34,345 bases of DNA from JBOFDK01 sp051650305 (GTDB lineage Bacteria; Bacillota; Clostridia; Lachnospirales; Cellulosilyticaceae). Under the pieces are notes generated by a model. It saw nothing but the letters and a program-made list of their open reading frames with translations, made no database searches and had not been told where the DNA came from. The DNA is taken from assembly GCA_051650305.1 (NCBI GenBank), contig JBOFIT010000025.1:1-34345 (forward strand). Reading direction: 5' to 3'. Position numbers and translations under genes: made by a program. Position 1 is the first letter of the stretch. Every line of letters starts with the position of its first letter. Positions 1 through 5,890 of the stretch are shown in pieces.

Positions 1-663
1 GCTTCTGTATCTGTATCTGTTATAGGTGGGTATACCTTACTAGGTATCGATATGAAGTATCTCCTACTTGCCATCGTTACTGTACCTTTTGCTAGCCTTC
101 TTATCTCTAAAATCGTGATTCCTGAGACAGAATCTAGTAAAACTGATAATATCGAGATTACACCTTCCGAATCTGCCAACTTCTTAGAAGCTCTAGGTGA
201 TGGTGCAATACAAGGTATGCACCTTGCTCTCAATGTAGGTGCTGTACTCATCGCCTTCTTAGGGATGATCGCCTTTATCAACTACTTCCTTAGCTTTGTA
301 GGCCTTTCTGTAGCAGAGTTACTAGGCTATGTACTCACACCATTGGCTTGGTTATTTGGTATCCCTAAACCTGAGGTACACACCTTTGCTTCGATGGTGG
401 GACTTAAGATGGCTGTTAATGAATTTGTGGCATTTACCGAACTTGGTAGTATGCTCCAAACCCTTTCTCCTAGAACACAAGCTATTCTTTCTGTTGCGCT
501 ATGTAACTTCGCTAATTTTAGTTCTATCGGTATTGCTGTTGCAGGCTTCAAGGCATTCTGCCCTTCCAAGAGCCAAGAAGTATCCGGATTTGGTTTTAAG
601 TCCCTCTTAGCAGGTACCCTTACAACCCTTATTACTGCTGCTATTGTAGGTATGTTTGTCTAA
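1..663 (+). CDS. nupC: NupC-family (CNT) nucleoside transporter, C-terminal part
   Basis: Partial gene whose reading frame is already open at base 1, so the true start lies upstream; the internal ATG at 52 is not the start. The visible 220 residues hold several membrane segments and end in a hydrophobic helix. The stretch ASVSVSVIGGY followed by a segment ending in SKIVIPETE, and the later pattern NEFVAFTELG with ILSVALCNFANFSSIGI, match the C-terminal transport core of concentrative nucleoside transporters, which import nucleosides with a cation. Family assignment is good; substrate (purine or pyrimidine) cannot be told from this part. It ends just before a strong bidirectional terminator. 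Confidence 0.85.
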   Translation, partial: ASVSVSVIGGYTLLGIDMKYLLLAIVTVPFASLLISKIVIPETESSKTDNIEITPSESANFLEALGDGAIQGMHLALNVGAVLIAFLGMIAFINYFLSFVGLSVAELLGYVLTPLAWLFGIPKPEVHTFASMVGLKMAVNEFVAFTELGSMLQTLSPRTQAILSVALCNFANFSSIGIAVAGFKAFCPSKSQEVSGFGFKSLLAGTLTTLITAAIVGMFV

Positions 664-664
664 C

Positions 665-700
665 AAAAAAAGATGTTGCCTTTCGGCAACATCTTTTTTT
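665..700. terminator. Bidirectional Rho-independent terminator
   Basis: Stem GATGTTGCC / GGCAACATC with loop TTTC, flanked by an A-run on the left and a T-run on the right, so it can serve both the nucleoside transporter and the convergent HD-GYP gene. Confidence 0.92.
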
Positions 701-703
701 AGT

Positions 704-1741
704 TTATACGATATCCATAATTCTTATATTTCTTTGTGTATCTAAATCGATGTACTGCTCATCAACCTTTATGATTGGTCTATACACACAGTGTGGATGA
801 ATAAAGATGACTTCCCCCACTGCTCCTGTATTTAGCTTTACAAATACACCTGTATAGTAATCTGCAATACTATGTAAAAATGTCAAAAGGATTTTTGTAT
901 CTAACTTATCTAGTCCTTCCTTCTCCATAGCTTCCATAACCTCGAAAGGTGTCTGACGCTTCTTATAAACTCTCTCTGAAATCATTGCATCATAGGTATC
1001 TGCTATAGCAATAATCTTACCAAATAAGTGAATCTCATCACCAGCTAGTTCTCTTGGATAACCAGTACCATCGATACGTTCATGGTGCCCTAGAACCCCT
1101 TGCTTCACATCGTTCGATATTTCTTTTATATCTTTAATAAGTTCATATCCATAGATAGCATGCTTTTTGACGACATTATACTCTTCGTTTGTTAAGCTAC
1201 CTCTTTTATTAATAACTGATGGTGTAACTTTATATTTACCTGCATCATGGAGTGCTCCTGCTAGGAACAAGTCACTAAGCTGCTCTTCGCTTAAATGTAG
1301 CCATTTTCCTATAAGTACTGCTAGCATACCTACATTCATACAATGTGTATGGGTATACTCATCTACCTTCTTTACAATGTTTACACAACCCATAATCGTA
1401 TTATTATGACTAAGCTCATTATAAAAATTGCCTTTTATTGCTTGTAATTCTTCAGGATCAACTACTTTACTATGTTTAAAGGATTCCAGTAAATCACCGA
1501 GTTTGTTTTTAGTTTCATCATATGTCTTAATGGTATCTTCTGAAAGATTCCATACCTTATTCCAAGAATCTTGTTCGATATAAATCTCTGAATGCACAAA
1601 TTTCTTTAGCCATTCTAAAGTCGTTGCATTCATCGTATGCCCTGCATTACATAATACGATTCCTGTACGTATATCAATCACATCTCTGCTCAGTATATCC
1701 CCTGGCTTACACCCTTCCAATTCTACGTATTGTTCTTTCAT
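704..1741 (-). CDS. HD-GYP domain protein (putative c-di-GMP phosphodiesterase)
   Basis: 345 residues. The C-terminal two thirds is an HD-GYP domain: HTHCMNVG, then H165-D166 in LHDAGKYK, then HHERIDGTGYP and the following IIAIADTYDAMISERVY, all in the usual order and spacing. HD-GYP enzymes hydrolyse c-di-GMP, using metals bound by these His and Asp residues. The HD doublet and the GYP loop are present, so activity is plausible. The N-terminal ~110 residues carry no domain I recognise and no membrane segment, so the protein is probably cytoplasmic. Single gene unit between two terminators. The ribosome site upstream (AAAGG directly before ATG) is close to the start; a downstream start is not obvious. 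Confidence 0.88.
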   Translation of the reverse strand: MKEQYVELEGCKPGDILSRDVIDIRTGIVLCNAGHTMNATTLEWLKKFVHSEIYIEQDSWNKVWNLSEDTIKTYDETKNKLGDLLESFKHSKVVDPEELQAIKGNFYNELSHNNTIMGCVNIVKKVDEYTHTHCMNVGMLAVLIGKWLHLSEEQLSDLFLAGALHDAGKYKVTPSVINKRGSLTNEEYNVVKKHAIYGYELIKDIKEISNDVKQGVLGHHERIDGTGYPRELAGDEIHLFGKIIAIADTYDAMISERVYKKRQTPFEVMEAMEKEGLDKLDTKILLTFLHSIADYYTGVFVKLNTGAVGEVIFIHPHCVYRPIIKVDEQYIDLDTQRNIRIMDIV

Positions 1742-1827
1742 CCTTTACCCTACCCTTAACTAAATTTCCTTGCTCTTATATTTTACCATTTCTTACTGAA
1801 AGGTTAAATCTTTTTTAGGCATTTTAT

Positions 1828-1862
1828 TAAAAAAAGCCAAATTGTTTACAACAATTTGGCTA
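1828..1862 (-). terminator. Terminator of corA
   Basis: Stem AGCCAAATTGT / ACAATTTGGCT around a short loop; read on the minus strand it is followed by a run of T, as expected for an intrinsic terminator just after the corA stop. Confidence 0.9.
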
Positions 1863-1868
1863 AGTTTA

Positions 1869-2798
1869 TTAAAATAGTTTTTTCTTAATCATATAAATAG
1901 ATACGATACCAATGAGTACAATACAAAGAATCAGTACCATTGGGAATGCGAATGGCTCATATTGAAATGGTAGTGGTACATTCATTCCATATAAACTAAA
2001 GATCATCGTTGGTATAGAAAGTACAATTGTGATAGACGTTAAAGTCTTCATAACGATATTTAAGTTATTAGAGATAATAGAAGCAAAAGCGTCCATTGTC
2101 CCGCTTAAGATGTTTCCATAAATATTAGCCATCTCTATCGCCTGCTTATTCTCAATGATAACGTCTTCTAGAAGTTCTTTATCTTCTGGGTATTGCTTGA
2201 TTGTTTCCATTCGCATCATTTTTTCTAATACGATTTCGTTGGAACGAAGGGCTGTGGTAAAGTATACTAAACTTTTTTCTAATTTAAGTAATTGGATAAG
2301 TTCTTTATTCTTCATCGATTTATGAAGTTCTTGCTCTACTTGATTGCTCAGTTTATCAATATGTCTTAGGTATTGAAGGAAGTAAGATGCATTCTTATAA
2401 AGAATCTGAAGAATAAAACGTGTCTTTTTGAATGTAAAGAACGTTCTTACACGACCTGTAATAAATTCTTTAAGTACTTCTACTTCTTTAAGACATACGG
2501 TAACGATATAACTATCCCCAATGATAATTTCTAATGGAATCGTCGCGTATTCATGCTCTGCTGCATTATCTTTAATTGGTACGTCTACGATAATAATTGT
2601 ATAGTTATCTTCAGTATCAATATGCGCTCTCTCTTCTTCATCCAGCGCTGCGCGAATATGATTTGTCTCAATTTGAAACATCTCTGCCACAGAATTAATC
2701 TCATCTGCTGTTGGATTCACTAAATTAATCCAACTCCCTGGTTGGAACTGTGTTATCTCTTGTAATTTGTTATCAATTGTTCTAAAAATCTGCTTCAT
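1869..2798 (-). CDS. corA: CorA-family magnesium/divalent cation transporter
   Basis: 309 residues. The C-terminus has two hydrophobic helices; the first ends in the signature YGMN (in FSLYGMNVPLPF), which forms the selectivity loop of CorA pentamers. The long N-terminal part is the soluble helical funnel typical of the family, and the total length is normal. I place the start at the ATG at 2798 because AGAGGA lies about 9 bases upstream. A longer reading from a GTG at 2822 would put that ribosome site inside the gene and lies within a strong hairpin. The protein is expected to import Mg2+ across the inner membrane. The leader is unusual and described separately. Family call firm; the exact ion (Mg, Co, Ni, Zn) is by analogy. 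Confidence 0.93.
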   Translation of the reverse strand: MKQIFRTIDNKLQEITQFQPGSWINLVNPTADEINSVAEMFQIETNHIRAALDEEERAHIDTEDNYTIIIVDVPIKDNAAEHEYATIPLEIIIGDSYIVTVCLKEVEVLKEFITGRVRTFFTFKKTRFILQILYKNASYFLQYLRHIDKLSNQVEQELHKSMKNKELIQLLKLEKSLVYFTTALRSNEIVLEKMMRMETIKQYPEDKELLEDVIIENKQAIEMANIYGNILSGTMDAFASIISNNLNIVMKTLTSITIVLSIPTMIFSLYGMNVPLPFQYEPFAFPMVLILCIVLIGIVSIYMIKKKLF

Positions 2799-2806
2799 AT
2801 TATCCC

Positions 2807-2870
2807 ATCCTCTGCATGTCACTTATTTATTGCAGAGAAATATTCTATTTCTACAATAAATTCAAGTGAG
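2807..2870 (-). promoter_or_regulatory. corA leader with two mutually exclusive hairpins
   Basis: Read as mRNA (minus strand), 2869-2847 pairs with 2841-2819 to form a stem of about 20 pairs with small bulges and a 5-base loop (core AUUUAUUG with CAAUAAAU). An alternative pairing uses CUCUGCA (2837-2831), which lies inside the first stem, with UGCAGAG (2816-2810), which contains the start of the Shine-Dalgarno AGAGGA; extended to 9 pairs it covers the whole Shine-Dalgarno. The two structures cannot coexist. This is not a recognisable M-box. A possible -10 (TATAAA) lies upstream at 2889-2884. Pairing is seen in the sequence; a switching role is inference. Confidence 0.6.
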
Positions 2871-3050
2871 CTTTTATTCTATTTTTATACTTTTGCCTAT
2901 AACAACTCGGTCCACTGTCCATTTATAACTCACTCTCCTTTATTATCAATCATTTAAACTCTTCTTATTCATACTATTAGATACCTACTATTAAAGTCAA
3001 GTAAATTGTGTTGAACATAAGTTTTATTTATTCATTAATCATTTTTAGTA

Positions 3051-3079
3051 TTGCACATAAAAATATAATATTGTAAAAT
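3051..3079 (+). promoter_or_regulatory. Candidate sigma-A promoter for the flavoprotein gene
   Basis: TTGCAC (3051-3056), a 17-base spacer and TAAAAT (3074-3079). It would give a leader of about 155 bases before the ATG at 3243. The remaining bases between corA and this promoter are AT-rich and I see no gene in them. Confidence 0.5.
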
Positions 3080-3105
3080 GTATTCGTAAAACCGAACAAT
3101 TGAAT

Positions 3106-3218
3106 AATATTAATTTTTAATATTCGCTTATATAGATTTGAAAATAGGGTTCAAGTGTATCTACTTAGCCACCTTAAATGGCTAACCGCTATAAGTGAGT
3201 TACAAAACTTTTTTGTAA
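3106..3218 (+). promoter_or_regulatory. Three tandem hairpins in the leader of the flavoprotein gene
   Basis: Perfect inverted repeats: AATATTAA-TTT-TTAATATT (3106-3124), TTAGCCA-N7-TGGCTAA (3165-3185) and TTACAAAA-CTT-TTTTGTAA (3200-3218). The last ends about ten bases before the GAGAGGAG ribosome site. They fit an RNA leader or, for the third, a protein-binding operator. They match no riboswitch class I know. Confidence 0.5.
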
Positions 3219-3242
3219 TGTATCTTGAGAGGAGATTAAAAA

Positions 3243-4646
3243 ATGATGAAAACAGATATTCTTATTATCGGTGCTGGTCCTTCTGGCATCTTCACTGCAC
3301 TTGAACTACTAAAGCTACATACCACAAAGAAAATTACTATCGTAGAAATGGGTAAACGCATAGATAAACGCCATTGCCCTAAAAGTAAGACTCAAAAATG
3401 CGTCAATTGTAAGCCTTACTGCCATATTACCACTGGTTTCTCTGGTGCCGGTGCCTTCTCTGACGGCAAGCTTTCTCTTAGTCCTGAGGTAGGTGGTGAC
3501 TTACCTGAACTTATCGGCTTCCCAGCTGCTACCGAACTCATCGACTATACTGACCGTATTTATCTTGAATTTGGTGCCGATACAAAAATCGAAGGTATCG
3601 AAAATACGGATGCTATCAAAGACATCCGAAAAAAAGCTATTGAAGCTAACTTAAAACTTGTGGATTGCCCTATTCGTCACTTAGGTACGGAGAAAGCTCA
3701 AGAAATCTACCTAAAAATTCAAAACTACTTAATCGATCATGGTGTAGATATCCGCTTCGATACCATTACGAAAGACTTAATCATTGAAGATGGGTCCATT
3801 AAAGGTGCTCAGATCGCCCCTGCAAAAGTGCAAGATGAAACATCTACACTTTATGCGGATACCGTCATTGTATGTACTGGGCGTAAAGGTGCTGACTGGC
3901 TCAAGCAAATGTGTACGACTCACCAGATTTCTCATCGTCCAGGAACTGTAGATATCGGTGTCCGTGTAGAAGTACGTAATGAAATCATGGAAGAAGTTAA
4001 TACTGTACTTTATGAATCAAAACTCATTGGTTATCCTGAGCCTTTCAAGAATAAAGTGCGTACTTTCTGTCAGAATCCTGGTGGTTTTGTAAGCCAAGAA
4101 AACTATGATAACGACTTAGCCATTGTTAATGGTCATTCTTATAAGGACCTTAAATCAAATAATACAAATCTAGCTATTCTATGCTCTCATAATTTCAGTG
4201 TGCCTTTTAACCAGCCTATTGAATACGGTAAAAAAGTAGCTGAACTTGTGAATATGCTTGGCGATGGACATATCCTTGTACAACGTTACGGAGATATCTT
4301 AGAGGGCAAACGTACTTGGCAAAAAGAATTAGATCGTTCAAATGTCGTACCTACTTTGCCAGACGCCATCGCTGGTGACTTAACTTCAGCTATGTCTTAT
4401 CGTACAATGACTAATATCATCCAATTCATCCAGTCGATGAACACAGTTGTTCCTGGCTTTGCAAGTAAAGAAACACTTCTTTATGGCCCTGAAATTAAGT
4501 TTTATAGTAATAAAGTTGAGATGACAAAAGAACTCTCTACTAACATTAATGGTCTTTATTGCCTTGGTGACTCAAGTGGCTGGACTCGCGGTCTCATGAT
4601 GGCTTCAGCTATGGGCGTTTATATGGCTCGCCAACTTATGGCATAG
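3243..4646 (+). CDS. FAD-dependent oxidoreductase of the COG2509 type
   Basis: 467 residues. It opens with a dinucleotide-binding fold, IIGAGPSGIFTALEL, for FAD, and closes with the second flavin signature near GLYCLGDSSGWTRGLMMA. Between them is a Cys cluster (residues about 40-60: HCPKS, KCVNCKPYC) followed by GFSGAGAFSDGKLSL, a pattern typical of the uncharacterised COG2509 flavoproteins of anaerobes. The Cys residues could bind an iron-sulfur cluster or zinc; that is inference. Substrate and partner are unknown for the family. Start chosen from GAGAGGAG 8-14 bases upstream; a second ATG directly follows and could be used. Single gene unit with its own promoter, leader and terminator. Confidence 0.85.
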   Translation: MMKTDILIIGAGPSGIFTALELLKLHTTKKITIVEMGKRIDKRHCPKSKTQKCVNCKPYCHITTGFSGAGAFSDGKLSLSPEVGGDLPELIGFPAATELIDYTDRIYLEFGADTKIEGIENTDAIKDIRKKAIEANLKLVDCPIRHLGTEKAQEIYLKIQNYLIDHGVDIRFDTITKDLIIEDGSIKGAQIAPAKVQDETSTLYADTVIVCTGRKGADWLKQMCTTHQISHRPGTVDIGVRVEVRNEIMEEVNTVLYESKLIGYPEPFKNKVRTFCQNPGGFVSQENYDNDLAIVNGHSYKDLKSNNTNLAILCSHNFSVPFNQPIEYGKKVAELVNMLGDGHILVQRYGDILEGKRTWQKELDRSNVVPTLPDAIAGDLTSAMSYRTMTNIIQFIQSMNTVVPGFASKETLLYGPEIKFYSNKVEMTKELSTNINGLYCLGDSSGWTRGLMMASAMGVYMARQLMA

Positions 4647-4647
4647 T

Positions 4648-4686
4648 AAAAAGCAGGTGCATCAATAGATGCGACCTGCTTTTTTG
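4648..4686. terminator. Bidirectional terminator overlapping the small gene's 3' end
   Basis: AAAAAGCAGGT with a mirrored ACCTGCTTTTTT arm and inner CATC/GATG pairs. On the plus strand it ends the flavoprotein gene. On the minus strand its left-hand stem is made by the last codons (KAGRIY and stop) of the 51-residue gene, so coding sequence and terminator share bases. Confidence 0.88.
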
Positions 4687-4817
4687 TTCCCTGTTTTTGC
4701 TTTACCTTGAATTTCTTGAACTTCTGTTTGTGGGTCTTTTGAATAGTGAGTTTTATGATTACTTTCAGTTCCATGTGGTTCATGAACATCAGGTCTTCTC
4801 ATGCCTTTTTTAGCCAT
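4662..4817 (-). CDS. Small conserved-looking protein, 51 residues
   Basis: Starts MAKKGMRRPDVHEPHGTESN and ends with EIQGKAKTGNKKAGRIY; it is hydrophilic, strongly basic and without cysteine or membrane segment. I choose the ATG at 4817 because GAGGTG precedes it by about 5 bases; a longer frame to 4889 has no ribosome site. The EIQGKAK motif and the HGTESN stretch recall a family of ~50-residue clostridial proteins of unknown function (I believe the CPC_1213 family, from memory). No function can be given. It is a real gene in my view because of start signal, composition and the motif. Confidence 0.65.
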   Translation of the reverse strand: MAKKGMRRPDVHEPHGTESNHKTHYSKDPQTEVQEIQGKAKTGNKKAGRIY

Positions 4818-4921
4818 ATCACACCTCATTTTTTTTAGAATCTGATACCCTACTTGTATCAGCATTAGTATAGCCATTTCCCACTTCATTATACTTTCCC
4901 ATTTTTTACAATCATTAGCTT

Positions 4922-4975
4922 ATAAAAGGTGTCAACTTACTTTGTCCTTTCATAAACTAGTATGAGACCTTTTAT
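4922..4975 (+). promoter_or_regulatory. Nested inverted repeat upstream of the membrane protein gene
   Basis: Outer arms ATAAAAGGT (4922-4930) and ACCTTTTAT (4967-4975) enclose inner arms TCATA (4950-4954) and TATGA (4961-4965). It ends directly before the AAAGGAG ribosome site, so it is either a leader hairpin or an operator. Role unknown. Confidence 0.35.
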
Positions 4976-4993
4976 TCGGAAAGGAGCTATTTT

Positions 4994-5710
4994 ATGAATA
5001 AAGAATATTTAAAAATCACTTTAGCTCTCTTATCTATCTTATTCGGCTTTACGTCTTCTATACTTTGCCACTACACCTTTGAAGTCCATGAGCCTTCCTA
5101 TATACTTGCATTAATTCTTAGTTTTTCACTTTCTATTATCGGGGTTGTATCTTGTGTCTTCTCCTTTAGACGCTTTAAAATTATTAAACAACTTCGAAGC
5201 GATCAACTCCCTACTCTCGCACGTTGGCAATACACGAGCAAACACTATCACTTAGTTGAAGTCCAACTTGAAGAGAACCGTTATATTAGCTTTTCCATTA
5301 TCTTCTTAATAGGCATTCTAGGACTCCTCATCTTATTGGGGTTGTTTTTTTCTACTACACCTATGGATACATTAGCAGCCATTCTATTCCTCTTACTTTT
5401 ACTTGTATGCTGTGGCGTTAGCTTTTACTTGGTTCACTCTTATTATCAAAAACAATCTACCAAGCAATGTGAAGTGATCATCTCTCCTCAGTACATTCTC
5501 TTTAACGGTGAATTACATGGTATTCAAAAAGGCCTTTATTATCTAGAACAAGTAACTATTCTTTCAGATGATAGGCAGTATCTACAGTTCACCTACGGTG
5601 CACCCGGAACGCCTTACGGTCCTTTTAGCCTACTCACTATTCCTATCCCTGAAGATCAACTTCAAGTAGCACGCCTCATTCAAGCTCAGTATCAAGAACT
5701 TTTACAGTAG
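4994..5710 (+). CDS. Membrane protein of unknown function, 238 residues
   Basis: I do not recognise a family. Two hydrophobic helices lie at about residues 5-27 and 36-58, a cytoplasmic-like basic stretch follows, then two more very hydrophobic helices at about 99-120 and 126-148. The last ~85 residues are soluble and look beta-rich (EVIISPQYILFNGELHGI, then an aromatic-rich segment with YGAPGTPYGPFSLL). Two membrane hairpins followed by a PH-like or YcxB-like soluble tail would fit, but this is only a structural guess. Ribosome site AAAGGAG sits 7 bases before the ATG. It appears to be transcribed alone. Confidence 0.75.
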   Translation: MNKEYLKITLALLSILFGFTSSILCHYTFEVHEPSYILALILSFSLSIIGVVSCVFSFRRFKIIKQLRSDQLPTLARWQYTSKHYHLVEVQLEENRYISFSIIFLIGILGLLILLGLFFSTTPMDTLAAILFLLLLLVCCGVSFYLVHSYYQKQSTKQCEVIISPQYILFNGELHGIQKGLYYLEQVTILSDDRQYLQFTYGAPGTPYGPFSLLTIPIPEDQLQVARLIQAQYQELLQ

Positions 5711-5720
5711 AAAGGCCCAT

Positions 5721-5833
5721 TGGAACATATCTGCTATGTTCCATGGCTTTACTACTTTCATAGTAAAAAAGTCCTTTATGGAAGAAATGTTGGAACGTAT
5801 GTGCCCTTTTCTTAAATAAAGGAACTTTTTTAC
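5721..5833. repeat. Intergenic inverted-repeat cluster
   Basis: Two inverted repeats: TGGAACATA-N5-TATGTTCCA (5721-5743), and a long pair of arms, 5763-5779 with 5816-5833, 17 base pairs with one bulged A (core GTAAAAAAGT / ACTTTTTTAC). The loop of the second contains a degenerate direct copy of the first (GTTGGAACGTATGTGC). The T-run in the right arm could end transcription of the membrane protein gene. It may also be a small decayed repeat element or an RNA gene; I cannot decide. Confidence 0.5.
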
Positions 5834-5847
5834 GCAGGCTATATGCT

Positions 5848-5885
5848 AACAAAGGGACCGTTCACAATGAACAGTCCCTTTGTTT
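5848..5885. terminator. Terminator of the metal ATPase gene
   Basis: Near-perfect stem AACAAAGGGAC-GTTCA / TGAAC-GTCCCTTTGTT around CAA with one mismatch. The following T-run on the minus strand is short, so termination efficiency is uncertain. Confidence 0.7.
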
Positions 5886-5890
5886 AGTTG

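Noticed and set aside
2799..2822. GTG start for corA giving eight extra residues
   Set aside because: It would place the clear Shine-Dalgarno inside the gene and itself has no ribosome site.
2819..2870. M-box magnesium riboswitch before corA
   Set aside because: The region is far too short and lacks the multi-helix M-box layout; only two alternative simple hairpins are seen.
5779..5819. 13-codon open frame in the hairpin loop upstream of the metal ATPase terminator
   Set aside because: No ribosome site and composed of the repeat copy; taken as chance.
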